DNA of 55,628 nucleotides from Streptomyces mesophilus (lineage in GTDB: Bacteria; Actinomycetota; Actinomycetes; Streptomycetales; Streptomycetaceae): positions 1 to 55,628 of the forward strand of contig NZ_JAAKZW010000020.1 of NCBI RefSeq assembly GCF_011044995.1. The letters run 5' to 3'. Shown in pieces: positions 44,663-53,326 of this stretch; within the stretch, counting starts at the first letter, position 1, and the number at the start of each line of letters is the position of its first letter. The notes under the pieces are model-generated. The model was not told the DNA's origin and did not search any database. It was given only the letters and a program-made list of their open reading frames with translations. Both the position numbers and the translations under genes were made by a program.

Positions 44663-45808
44663 ATGCCTCTGATTCCCAGCGGAGGACATTTGTTCGTTTT
44701 CGTGTGCGTGGGGTGCGGCGGAGAGCTGACTGCCCCGCTGACCCAGGTCGCCTTGCCGGTTCACGCCCGCCAGTCGTTCGGGAATGGGCTTAAGCTCCCG
44801 GTGCTCATGGAGTCGGGCACGTTCGCCGTGGACCCAGAGCCCTCGGGACCACCGTGGCGACCGTGGGAGGACATCGATCCGGGTGAGGCGGCGGACCGTG
44901 GCATCTACGCGCCGGTCGACGGTCTGTTCGACGGCGCACCCGGTGCGATCGTCATCGCCCCCGGCGATACCCGCGGCACCGTACTGATCCCGGGGAAACG
45001 GGGCGGCACCTGCTGCGGCATGGACGGCGCTGACGGTCCCAACATGGCGTGCGAGGCGTGCGGACTGCCCGTGGCGAGCCGGATCGACGACTGTTCGCTG
45101 TGGCAGGCGGTGTGGCTCGCCCCAAACGCCGTGCGCCGTCGCCCAGTCGACGGCGGCGAAGTCGCACCACTGTCCTGGGCAGAGCTGGTGGCCGAAGGCA
45201 GGAGCACACCCCCGTTCGAGCCGATAGTCAACACGTGGGGTCGTTCGTGGCTGGGGTTGCACGACTCCTGGTCGTGGAGCCCGCAGTGGGAAGCGGCAGC
45301 GGGCCGGGCGCTCGCCCATCTGCTGGTGGCCTCCCAAGGCAGGCCGGTGACCGTCCAGGAGGGCCTGGTCGAGGAAGTGTTCCAACGCGCCCTGGACGCC
45401 CTGCTGCCCAAGGGTCCGCCGAAGCAGCGTGCCGTCCTGGCCGGACCGGGGCAGCCCGCCCCTGACACGGACACGGACATCCTGCTCGTGCCGCCCCACC
45501 CTCAGACGGGAAAGACCTGGATGCCACCCGGCCCGGCCGCCTCCGCATACCCAGTGCCGCTGCCGTTCGGGGTGTGGTTGTGGCTGGTCTCCCCGGAACC
45601 GGACCTGCCTGTACCCGCGTCAGGCGGCCTGCCTGACGGCGTCCTCCGCGACGACCTGACCACCCCGCTTCCGCATCGACTTTTCCAGGCCGACTCGGCA
45701 GTGTTCCGGCACACCCTCACCCGGCTCCCGGCCGTACGCAGCCCATGGTTGCGCGAGATCCTTGAGAACCTCACGCAGCACATGCGCGCCGGCCTCTTCG
45801 GCTGGTGA
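44663..45808 (+). CDS. hypothetical protein with N-terminal CxxC motif
   Basis: The ATG at 44663 has GGGAG upstream and gives 381 aa. The N-terminus FVFVCVGCGGELTAPLTQVALPVHAR resembles the start of a family of large cytoplasmic hypothetical proteins of Streptomyces. Other features are further cysteines (GGTCCGMDGADGPNMACEACG), a Trp-rich middle (WGRSWLGLHDSWSWSPQWEAAAGRAL) and a Pro-rich DTDTDILLVPPHPQ. The cysteines suggest zinc binding. No catalytic motif recognised. Confidence 0.7.
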   Translation: MPLIPSGGHLFVFVCVGCGGELTAPLTQVALPVHARQSFGNGLKLPVLMESGTFAVDPEPSGPPWRPWEDIDPGEAADRGIYAPVDGLFDGAPGAIVIAPGDTRGTVLIPGKRGGTCCGMDGADGPNMACEACGLPVASRIDDCSLWQAVWLAPNAVRRRPVDGGEVAPLSWAELVAEGRSTPPFEPIVNTWGRSWLGLHDSWSWSPQWEAAAGRALAHLLVASQGRPVTVQEGLVEEVFQRALDALLPKGPPKQRAVLAGPGQPAPDTDTDILLVPPHPQTGKTWMPPGPAASAYPVPLPFGVWLWLVSPEPDLPVPASGGLPDGVLRDDLTTPLPHRLFQADSAVFRHTLTRLPAVRSPWLREILENLTQHMRAGLFGW

Positions 45809-45844
45809 CGGAGATGCCGCCGTGTCGCGACGCACGGCACGTCG

Positions 45845-46485
45845 CTAACTGGTCCCGGGCAGGCGAATCGCTTCCATCTCGAGGTCACCGAGCAGCGCCT
45901 CAACAAGCGGGCGAGGGCCACAGACCTTGGTGCCCCACAGGTCGTAGTCGGTGCAGACGACCCAGGAGCGGTCCGCAGCCCACAGGTTGGAAGGGGTGTA
46001 CAGGATGTCCGGGTTGTCGAAGAGGGAGGGAGCATCGCCCAGGCGGCCGGAGCGGACCTGCCCCTTCTCGAAGTCCTGCGTGACGAGCGGGTTGTAGTGC
46101 GCCAGGCAGGCGGTGTCCGCTCCCTGAGAACTGTGCGCGATGAGGAACCGGATCAGATGGTCCCAGATCGGTCGGTCGAGACTGCCCTCGGCGGACCATT
46201 CGATGGAGCCGGGCTGGACGGTCGCCGCTGTCGCGGAGGGGAAGCAGCGATGACAGGGGTAGAGGCCCTGTGGAACGACCGGATCACCGAGGCGGGCGGC
46301 CAGCTCAGCCCAGCGCAGCCACCCGCGGCTGCCCCACGCTCGTAGATGCCGTGGAGTACCCAGGCGGCGTCGGGCAGCCCGGGTGCCTCATAGCCGGTAA
46401 GGCCGTCGTCCTGGGCGAGCTCGGCGAGCCATTCGGTCTCGGAGGCGGGCGCGAGGGGCCACAGGGTGAGGATGTCGGCGGGCAT
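45845..46485 (-). pseudogene. hypothetical protein gene with internal deletion and frameshift
   Basis: The N-terminal frame from 46485 reads MPADILTLWPLAPASETEWLAELAQDDGLTGYEAPGLPDAAWVLHGIYE. Near 46344 the frame changes to WGSRGWLRWAELAARLGDPVVPQGLYPCHRCFPS, followed by WSAEGSLDRPIWDHLIRF, and in the same frame SWVVCTDYDLWGTKV to the stop at 45845. Intact relatives, from memory, have about 50 more residues between the two parts, so a deletion with frameshift is likely. Function of the family unknown. Confidence 0.6.
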
Positions 46486-46494
46486 CCGGCCAGG

Positions 46495-46744
46495 CTACGG
46501 ACCCGAGCGCCGCAGCCAGCCCCGCACCGGGCTCACGCGGGTCACGAGCGTGCGGTTGCTGTAGGCGGTGTCCAGCCACGTCCCCCGGTTGGACGGGCCG
46601 TTCCAGGCACACCTGCGGTGGCCGTCGGTGGCCCACCATCCCGGCACGAACAAGTGCTGCGGCGTGCGCGATCGGCTCGTGCCAGCGGGCCTCGGGCCGT
46701 ACGTTCTGCTCGGCCAGGCGGCGGGCGCAGGGTTGCCAGTCCAT
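46495..46744 (-). pseudogene. N-terminal fragment of an SAM-dependent methyltransferase family protein
   Basis: From 46744 the frame gives MDWQPCARRLAEQNVRPEARWHEPIAH, then after a shift near 46660 another frame gives TPQHLFVPGWWATDG and TWLDTAYSNRTLVTRVSPV. This order matches the N-terminal leader of a Streptomyces methyltransferase family related to protein-isoaspartate methyltransferases. The catalytic domain is absent. Confidence 0.6.
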
Positions 46745-47151
46745 GCCATCCACCTTGTCAGTAGGCGGGGTTGCAGGCTGGGGAGCAGTCAGAGCCGTCA
46801 TTGTTCGGATTGCAGGCCGTCGCCACGTCGGGTGAGGGCTGCCAGGAGTCCTCCTGCGGCGTGCGCGCGTCCGGTGCCCAGGAGTCGTGAGCGGCACGGC
46901 GACGCGGGATCGCCGAAAGAACCGCGAAGACGGCCTTAGTCGGTCGGTGGTCGCGTTGCCGGCGGGTGGAGGAACCGGGACAGCACGCAAGGCCAGATCT
47001 GTCCGTCGGGGCCGATCGCCACAGCCATCTTCGCCTCAGTGCGTCCACTGGTGAATCGAGTAAGGGGGGGTGGGGAGCGACGAACGCGCCCTGCCGGTGC
47101 TGGAGCGGAAAGCCATTGCCCTGAGGCCTGTTGGGACTGATAGACAGGGGT
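46745..47151. other. intergenic stretch without a supportable gene
   Basis: No protein-like frame with a start site was found on either strand. It lies between a broken methyltransferase and the SnoaL-like gene. Confidence 0.4.
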
Positions 47152-47619
47152 ATGGACGACAAGGTCTTGCCCCCGGTCGAGCGGATGCTTGCGGAGCGCG
47201 CCTGCGAGCGCATCATTGTGGACTTCATCCACCGACTTGACCTCGGCGAGCCGAGTTCGGTGGCCGAGCTGTTCACGCCCGATGGTGTCTGGCACTGGCC
47301 TTTCGGGGACCGGCGCACTGAGGGGCGCGAGGCTCTGCGCGCCTACTTTGCCTCACGCCCGAACGACAGGCTGTCGCGCCGTCTGATGACCAACATCCTG
47401 GTCACGGTGGAGTCCGAGGCGACAGCGCGGGCGGTCTCGTATCTGACGACGTACCGGGTCGATGGCTACTCAGGTGGAATGATCGAGCCCAGGCTCCCGG
47501 CGAACGTCGGCCACTACGAAGACACCTTCCGGAAGATCGACGGCGTCTGGTTGCTCGCCAGCCGCACTGTCTTCCTCCCCTTCGGCGGCGGAACGGAACG
47601 GCTCCCCGTCGCGGAGTGA
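47152..47619 (+). CDS. SnoaL-like (NTF2-fold) protein
   Basis: A 155-aa protein (MDDKVLPPVERML) with ACAGGGG just before the ATG. It starts with a helix (AERACERIIVDFIHRLDLGEPSSVAELFTPDGVWHW), then GREALRAYFASRPND and a beta-sheet half (VGHYEDTFRKIDGVWLLASRTVFLPF). This is the cone-shaped NTF2/SnoaL_4 fold used by polyketide cyclases, dehydratases and ketosteroid isomerase-like enzymes. Substrate unknown. Confidence 0.82.
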   Translation: MDDKVLPPVERMLAERACERIIVDFIHRLDLGEPSSVAELFTPDGVWHWPFGDRRTEGREALRAYFASRPNDRLSRRLMTNILVTVESEATARAVSYLTTYRVDGYSGGMIEPRLPANVGHYEDTFRKIDGVWLLASRTVFLPFGGGTERLPVAE

Positions 47620-47704
47620 GGCTCACGCTGTCACCGTGATAGTCGTCGGTTCCGGTCGAGTTCAGCGAGGACGCACGACGGAAGCCGGCACGACGGATCG
47701 GGCT

Positions 47705-48169
47705 TCAGGAGACAAGCCGACGATGAATCTGCCGTGACCCGCCTTCCGGCCCCGGGTCTGCCGCCTCAGCCGGAGCGAAGCCCAGCGACTCATAGAAGAC
47801 GCGAGCACCGCTGGAAACGGCGCCTGGATGGTCGGCTCCGAAGGTGATCACCTCGATGGTGCCTGGCCCTCGCACGAACCTGCGTGACGCCTCATCCATC
47901 AAGGCGCGACCGACGCCGCTGCCGCGTCCCTCTTCTGCAACCACCAACCAATTCACGTGAAAGACAGGCGGCTTCTCGCCGAACAACAACCCGCCGAGGA
48001 CGTCGGATCCTGCAGAGATGGCGACGAGCGCTGTCGACCGACGAATGTGATCTTTGACGGCGTCGTGGAAGCCAGGTTCTTCGACCATCGGGCCGAACCA
48101 GTGCCCGACCTGGGCAGCCAAGGCAAGAAAGCTCGGGAAGTCACGCTCCTGCGCGGGTCTGACAATCAC
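47705..48169 (-). CDS. GNAT family N-acetyltransferase
   Basis: A GTG at 48169 starts IVRPAQERDFPSFLALAAQVGHWFGP, giving 154 aa. The acetyl-CoA binding segment is WLVVAEEGRGSGVGRALMDEASRRF (R/Q-x-x-G-x-G/A), followed by VITFGADHPGAVSSGARVFYESLGFAP. This is an intact GNAT enzyme; the acceptor is unknown. An upstream in-frame ATG exists but precedes non-GNAT sequence. Confidence 0.85.
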   Translation of the reverse strand: MIVRPAQERDFPSFLALAAQVGHWFGPMVEEPGFHDAVKDHIRRSTALVAISAGSDVLGGLLFGEKPPVFHVNWLVVAEEGRGSGVGRALMDEASRRFVRGPGTIEVITFGADHPGAVSSGARVFYESLGFAPAEAADPGPEGGSRQIHRRLVS

Positions 48170-48473
48170 CCAAGCAGTTTGACAGACGCGGCCAGGGACC
48201 CGGGCCACGTCAGGGTGCCTGGGGAATCAAGTGACGCTCGCCGCGGGAGGTTACGTGAGCATCCACACCTGGACCTCCATGGATGCGGCCCTCCCTCACG
48301 GCTGCTCGATCTGACCGTGCCGGCGGACGATCCGGATGCGCGCCCCAACCCCGCAGTACGCCGGCTGTGCGCTCTGCGGATCCGGATACTCCGGAATCTG
48401 GTGCGGTGTGCGCCGTGGCTGCGCAGCCGAACCCCTTCGGCAACAGTCTGTTGCGCGGGTGGGGATGGGCCGG
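48170..48473. other. intergenic stretch without a supportable gene
   Basis: One plus-strand frame (MRAPTPQYAGCALCGSGYSGIWCGVRRGC) has closely spaced cysteines but no ribosome site and a short length. Nothing else is seen. Confidence 0.35.
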
Positions 48474-49790
48474 TCAGGAGCTGGTCCACTGGAAGGTGAG
48501 AATCTTGTACCGTCGCCGGAAGTCCGGCAGGTAGTCCTCGCGCTCGGTCAAGGTCTGTGCGTCGATAGGGCGGCTGTACTGGCCGGTGATGCCGCGCAAG
48601 GCTGCCTCGGCCGCAACCTGCTGAGCAGCTGGCTCCGTACCGAGCTCATCACGCAGATGCGCGTAGACCGCATAGAGGCGAAAGCTGAGCGGGTACCGGC
48701 GCAGCCCGGCTGCGGTCACCGACTTACCCTGAGGACTGTAGATCCGGCGCTCCTTGAGGTACTCCGCCAGTTCAACGACTGAGGGTTCGACGCCGTACTC
48801 CAGCTGGAAGGCCTCCCACGCGGCGAAGTACCGGTCGACCGTGGTGACCTGAGCGGCCACTTGGTCCGTTCCTGCGGCGGACCCCTCGGACTCCGACGGG
48901 GGTTCCAGCAGCGAGGACGTGCTGCTGTCGCCTCCGGGGCTGCTCGGAGTCGGCTGCTGGCCCTGTCCCGGCTGCGGCGGAGTCGCGAACCACGGGCTGT
49001 CGTGGTTCGTCGGCCACTCCTGCGGGATCTCCACCGGCTGCTCCGCGGAGGGGGCCTGCGGAGCCTCCAACTGGCGCGTGGACGCGGGCAGTTGCGGCGG
49101 CTCGATGCCGGCGGCGGCGAGTCCGGCGGGGGCGGTCTCGGCGAGCGGGACGCCGTAGCGCGCCAGGCGCAGTGGCATCAGGGACTCGACGGGGGCCTTG
49201 CGGCGCCAGGCGCGGCCGTAGCGGGAGCGCAGGCGGGCGCGGTAGACGAGGCGTTCCTGTTCGAGCTTGATGACCGCGTCGTAGGAGCGGAGTTCCCAGA
49301 GCTTCATGCGGCGCCACAGCAGGAACGTCGGCACCGGTGAGAGCAGCCAGCGGGTGAGGCGGACGCCCTCCATGTGCTTGTCGGCGGTGATGTCCGCGAT
49401 CCGGCCGATCGCGTGCCGCGCGGCCTCGACCGAGATCACGAACAGGATCGGGATCACGGCGTGCATCGCCGTGCCGAGCGGATCGGGCCAGGCCGCCGCG
49501 CCGTTGAAGGCGATCGTCGCGGCCGTGAGCAGCCAGGCGGTCTGGCGCAGGAGCGGGAACGGGATTCTGATCCAGGTCAACAGCAGGTCGAGGGCGAGCA
49601 GGACGCAGATGCCCGCGTCGATGCCGATCGGGAAGACCAGCGAGAACTTCCCGAAGCCCTTCTGCTCGGCGAGCTCGCGCACGGCCGCGTACGACCCCGC
49701 GAAGCCGATGGCCGCGATGACGACCGCGCCCGCGACCACCACGCCGATCAATATCCGGTGTGTCCGCGTCAGCTTCAGTGGCGCTGCCAC
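48474..49790 (-). CDS. DUF2637 domain membrane protein
   Basis: The GTG at 49790 has GGAGAGG upstream and gives 438 aa. Four transmembrane helices lie in the first 130 residues (e.g. ILIGVVVAGAVVIAAIGFAGSY, FPIGIDAGICVLLALDLLL, TAWLLTAATIAFNGAAAW, IPILFVISVEAARHAIG), which is DUF2637, related to SpdB spread proteins of Streptomyces plasmids. A basic region (RARLRSRYGRAWRRKAP), a Pro/Ser-rich linker and a C-terminal helical domain (VDRYFAAWEAFQLEYGVEPSVVELAEYL) follow. It is a common chromosomal gene in streptomycetes; function unclear. Confidence 0.87.
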   Translation of the reverse strand: MAAPLKLTRTHRILIGVVVAGAVVIAAIGFAGSYAAVRELAEQKGFGKFSLVFPIGIDAGICVLLALDLLLTWIRIPFPLLRQTAWLLTAATIAFNGAAAWPDPLGTAMHAVIPILFVISVEAARHAIGRIADITADKHMEGVRLTRWLLSPVPTFLLWRRMKLWELRSYDAVIKLEQERLVYRARLRSRYGRAWRRKAPVESLMPLRLARYGVPLAETAPAGLAAAGIEPPQLPASTRQLEAPQAPSAEQPVEIPQEWPTNHDSPWFATPPQPGQGQQPTPSSPGGDSSTSSLLEPPSESEGSAAGTDQVAAQVTTVDRYFAAWEAFQLEYGVEPSVVELAEYLKERRIYSPQGKSVTAAGLRRYPLSFRLYAVYAHLRDELGTEPAAQQVAAEAALRGITGQYSRPIDAQTLTEREDYLPDFRRRYKILTFQWTSS

Positions 49791-49886
49791 CCGTGATCCT
49801 CTCCAAGTGCCTAGCCCAGAACCTGGGCCCGTTTGCGCGCAACAGCCTGGCACATGTGTGCGGGTGGCCGTGGGCCGGTATCGCCG

Positions 49887-49917
49887 AAGCCCGGCCATCG
49901 GGTGAATGGCCGGGCTT
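49887..49917 (-). terminator. terminator after the first DUF3558 gene
   Basis: AAGCCCGGCCAT and ATGGCCGGGCTT form a perfect 12-bp stem with a 7-base loop, 63 bases past the stop of the minus-strand DUF3558 gene at 49980. Confidence 0.75.
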
Positions 49918-49979
49918 GCGATGGGGTGTTCTGCGGGTGTTTCGGTGCAAGGGCTACGGAAGTTCGCGCACCCGTGCGG

Positions 49980-50816
49980 TCACGACTTGGCGGTGGCCTT
50001 GTCGGACGGCTTGGTGGAGGCCTTGTCGGACGGCTCGTCGGAGGCCTTGCCGGACGCCTTGTCCGACGGCTCCGTGGAGGCGCCCGGCTTGTTGGCGGCC
50101 GTCACCGAGGCGACCGCTTCCTTGGCGGCCTTCTCGACGTCCTTGACCATGTCCGAGGCCTTCGGGGCCTTCTCGCCCGCGAGACCCGCGCCGTTGTAGT
50201 CCAGCGTCACCACGACGTTCTCGATCCGGGTCACGACCGTCTGCTGCTTGTAGTCGCCGAGCTTGCCCTTGTCGAGGTCATAGCTGACCGTCGTCGCCTC
50301 GTCGCCGACACCGGCGGCGGGCTCGGACTTCACGTTCTTGGCGCCGTCCGTGCCGGCGGCCGCGGCGACCTGCTTCTTGAAGTAGCCCTTGGCGCGCGTC
50401 TCGGCGCTGCCCAGGCCCTCCTCCGACTCGAAGCGCGTCAGCGACGCGGAGAGCCAGCGGAACTGCGAGCCGTCGACACCGTTGGTGTCGAGGCCCTTCC
50501 AGGAACAGCTGCTACGGGTGGAAATATCAGAGGACTTGCCCGTCTTGCCCGACTTGTCCTCAACCTTGGGCACCAGGTCCTCGACCGTCTTCGAGGACAC
50601 CACCTTGCAGGCGGCCGGCAGCTGCTTGTACGCGGCCGCGGCGAGGCTCGCCGCCTTGTCCTTGCCGTCGGTGCCCTGGGAGGCGGAGGACTTCGCGCCG
50701 GAGTCGCTCTTGCCGCCGTCGCCCGAGTCCGAGGAGCACGCCGCGGCGGTCATGACCACCGGAACAACGGCGCAGGCGGCGAGAATGCGGGTGAATCGCG
50801 GTCCTTTTCGGTGCAT
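49980..50816 (-). CDS. DUF3558 family lipoprotein A
   Basis: The ATG at 50816 has GAAGGAA upstream. The 278-aa product begins MHRKGPRFTRILAACAVV with lipobox AAAC (Cys near residue 26), then a Ser/Gly/Lys/Asp-rich tether. The DUF3558 domain starts YKQLPAACKVVSSKTVEDLVP and contains a Cys pair with SCSWKG. The C-terminus is a Pro/Ser/Lys repeat tail (DKASGKASDEPSDKAS). It is an exported lipoprotein of unknown role. A paralogue lies next to it. Confidence 0.85.
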   Translation of the reverse strand: MHRKGPRFTRILAACAVVPVVMTAAACSSDSGDGGKSDSGAKSSASQGTDGKDKAASLAAAAYKQLPAACKVVSSKTVEDLVPKVEDKSGKTGKSSDISTRSSCSWKGLDTNGVDGSQFRWLSASLTRFESEEGLGSAETRAKGYFKKQVAAAAGTDGAKNVKSEPAAGVGDEATTVSYDLDKGKLGDYKQQTVVTRIENVVVTLDYNGAGLAGEKAPKASDMVKDVEKAAKEAVASVTAANKPGASTEPSDKASGKASDEPSDKASTKPSDKATAKS

Positions 50817-50961
50817 GGTTCCTTCGCTCATCAGTCGTGCGGTTCGGTTCCGGGGCGCCATGTGCGGCAGGTGCCCCCTGTGGTTCCGCCCAGCCACGGT
50901 ACGCGGTGGCGAAGTGCCCCGTGAGGAAACCGGAGCCCGGCCGCGGTGACCCGCGCCACGC

Positions 50962-51798
50962 TCACTCGGTGAACTGATCGGCCAGCTTTCCGGCCAGAAC
51001 CCTTGCCCTGTCCTGCAGTTCCTTGCTGTCCGGCGTCTCCTTCACGGAGGCCGGCTGGGCGGTGTACTTGACCGTCACCAGCACATTCGACGTGCGGAAC
51101 ACCACAGTCACCGTCCGCTGCCGCGTCGCCGAATCCGCCGCGCCGAGCTCGTCGTCCAGATACGCCTCGTCCGCCAGATCGTCGAGCACCCGCGGCTGAA
51201 GACCCTCCGGCGGAGCGGAGGAAGCCGACTGGGTCGGCTTGCCCTGCTCGGGGTCGCCGCCCTTGCCGTCGTCCGGGCTCTGCGTGGCGGTCGGGTCCGC
51301 GGACTCCCCGGAGTCGCCTGACTCTTCGGACTCCTCGTTCTCCGTCGGCTCCGGCAGATCGGCCGCGATCTGCATGTCCAGGAACAGGTCGGCCGCGAGC
51401 TCGTCATCACTCACCGCGTCGTCGTACGAGACCGCGCGCTCGAAATCGATCTGCAGCCGGTGCGTCGCGTCCGAGGACGGCGCCGACCAGCGGCAGCCCG
51501 CCCTGCGGTCCGTGTCGAACGTTATGGTCGCCGCGCCCGCGTACGCCTTCTTCCGCTGCTCGTCGGGGAGTTCCCCGATCCCGGGCAGCAGCGAGTCCAG
51601 CGTGCCCTGGTCCACCGCCGCGCAGGGCTCGAGCAGCGTGTCGTACTTCCCGGGCTCGGCCGTCTTCGTCGGCGCCGTCGCGAAGCCGCCCGGCTTGTCG
51701 TCGGCGCTCCCCGCGCCGTCACCCGAACCGGAGGTGCAACCCGTCAGCAGCACCGCGGCGAGCAGGGGTGCGCCCGCCAGATACCTCTTGTGCCGCAC
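50962..51798 (-). CDS. DUF3558 family lipoprotein B
   Basis: The GTG at 51798 is chosen for the AAGGAGG site upstream and a short lipoprotein signal (VRHKRYLAGAPLLAAVLLTGC). A Gly/Asp/Ser tether, PCAAVDQGTLDSLLPGIGELPDEQR and AGCRWSAPSSDATHRLQIDFE identify a DUF3558 domain. An acidic insert (EPTENEESEESGDSGES) lies in the middle. 278 aa. It precedes the other DUF3558 gene on the same strand by 145 bases, and the two look like an old duplication. Confidence 0.85.
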   Translation of the reverse strand: MRHKRYLAGAPLLAAVLLTGCTSGSGDGAGSADDKPGGFATAPTKTAEPGKYDTLLEPCAAVDQGTLDSLLPGIGELPDEQRKKAYAGAATITFDTDRRAGCRWSAPSSDATHRLQIDFERAVSYDDAVSDDELAADLFLDMQIAADLPEPTENEESEESGDSGESADPTATQSPDDGKGGDPEQGKPTQSASSAPPEGLQPRVLDDLADEAYLDDELGAADSATRQRTVTVVFRTSNVLVTVKYTAQPASVKETPDSKELQDRARVLAGKLADQFTE

Positions 51799-51956
51799 GG
51801 TGCGGGTCCTCCTTCGGATACGGGTGCGTGGTCTGAGCCGTCCCCGTACGGCGAAAAGCATTGGCGCCGCACAAAGGCCGGTGAACACAATGTGTATCGC
51901 ACGCGCCGCTGTGATGGCCGATCAACCGTCCCTTTTGTTGACCTTGGCACCAGTAT

Positions 51957-51986
51957 TTGCGCTTTAAGACTTTTCTTTTGTTATAC
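51957..51986 (+). promoter_or_regulatory. candidate promoter for rtcB
   Basis: TTGCGC at 51957-51962 and TTATAC at 51981-51986 are separated by 18 bases in an unusually AT-rich stretch just 15 bases before the rtcB start. A TTGACC at 51938 is an alternative -35. Assigned by pattern only. Confidence 0.3.
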
Positions 51987-52001
51987 GGGGGTTGGGCAAC
52001 C

Positions 52002-53195
52002 ATGAGTTATGTAGAGGTACCGGGAGCGAAGGTTCCCATCCGTATGTGGACGGACCCGGCCACGGTCGAGGCGGGCGCGATGCAGCAGCTGCAGAACGTC
52101 GCCACGCTCCCGTGGATCAAGGGCCTCGCCGTCATGCCCGACGTCCATTACGGCAAGGGCGCGACGGTCGGTTCGGTCATCGCCATGCACGGTGCGGTCT
52201 GCCCGGCGGCGGTCGGCGTCGACATCGGCTGCGGCATGTCCGCGGTCAAGACCTCGCTGACGGCCAACGATCTGCCGGGTGACCTCTCGCGGCTGCGGTC
52301 GAAGATCGAGCAGGCGATTCCGGTGGGCCGTGGGATGCATGACTCCGTGGTTGATCCGGGTCGTATGCACGGCTTCCCGACCGCGGGCTGGGGCGACTTC
52401 TGGTCGCGGTTCGACGGGGTCGCGGACGCGGTCAAGTTCCGTCAGGAGCGGGCCACCAAGCAGATGGGAACGCTCGGCGGAGGAAATCACTTCATTGAAT
52501 TCTGTCTCGACGAGACAGGTTCGGTCTGGCTGATGCTGCACTCCGGTTCGCGGAACATCGGCAAGGAGCTCGCCGAGTACCACATCGGCGAGGCCCAGAA
52601 GCTGCCGCACAACCAGGGTCTGGTCGACCGCGATCTCGCGGTGTTCATCGCGGACACCCCGCAGATGCAGGCGTACCGGAACGATCTGTTCTGGGCGCAG
52701 GAGTACGCCAAGTACAACCGCGCGATCATGATGGGTCTGTTCCAGGACGTCGTCCGCAAGGAGTTCAAGAAGGCCAAGGTGACCTTCGAACCGGTCATCT
52801 CCTGCCATCACAACTATGTGGCGGAGGAGCGGTACGAGGGCATGGACCTGCTTGTCACCCGTAAGGGAGCGATCCGTGCGGGCTCCGGCGACTACGGGAT
52901 CATCCCGGGCTCGATGGGCACCGGCTCGTACATCGTGAAGGGCCTCGGCAACGCGAAGTCCTTCAACTCCGCCTCGCACGGCGCCGGCCGCAAGATGAGC
53001 CGGAGCGCGGCGAAGCGGCGCTTCTCGACGCGGGACCTCGAGGAGCAGACGCGGGGCGTGGAGTGCCGTAAGGACTCCGGCGTCGTGGACGAGATCCCGG
53101 GCGCGTACAAGCCGATCGAGAAGGTCATCGACCAGCAGCGGGACCTGGTGCAGGTCGTGGCGAAGCTCAAGCAGGTGGTGTGCGTGAAGGGTTGA
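52002..53195 (+). CDS. rtcB: RtcB family RNA ligase
   Basis: A 397-aa RtcB protein. It joins RNA ends carrying a 2',3'-cyclic phosphate or 3'-phosphate to 5'-OH using GTP and Mn2+. Motifs include MPDVHYGKGATVGSVIAM, CPAAVGVDIGCGMSAVKT, GTLGGGNHFIEF, LHSGSRNIGKEL, and SHGAGRKMSRSAA, whose His is guanylylated in the family. The length and motif order are those of a complete enzyme. No archease or RtcA neighbour is seen. Confidence 0.95.
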   Translation: MSYVEVPGAKVPIRMWTDPATVEAGAMQQLQNVATLPWIKGLAVMPDVHYGKGATVGSVIAMHGAVCPAAVGVDIGCGMSAVKTSLTANDLPGDLSRLRSKIEQAIPVGRGMHDSVVDPGRMHGFPTAGWGDFWSRFDGVADAVKFRQERATKQMGTLGGGNHFIEFCLDETGSVWLMLHSGSRNIGKELAEYHIGEAQKLPHNQGLVDRDLAVFIADTPQMQAYRNDLFWAQEYAKYNRAIMMGLFQDVVRKEFKKAKVTFEPVISCHHNYVAEERYEGMDLLVTRKGAIRAGSGDYGIIPGSMGTGSYIVKGLGNAKSFNSASHGAGRKMSRSAAKRRFSTRDLEEQTRGVECRKDSGVVDEIPGAYKPIEKVIDQQRDLVQVVAKLKQVVCVKG

Positions 53196-53262
53196 GCCGC
53201 GCATAGCGGTTGAGCCGCGCGGAGCGGTGCCGACAGGCGTCGAGGCGGGGGGCCTCGGCAGT

Positions 53263-53299
53263 GGCCGGGGAGTCGTGTGGGAGCGGCTCCCCGGCCTTT
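53263..53299 (+). terminator. terminator after rtcB
   Basis: GGCCGGGGAG and CTCCCCGGCC make a perfect 10-bp stem with a 14-base loop, followed by TTT. It lies between convergent rtcB and the short-chain dehydrogenase gene. Confidence 0.75.
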
Positions 53300-53326
53300 C
53301 GCGTGCTGTGGCTCGCGGCTTCGTGT

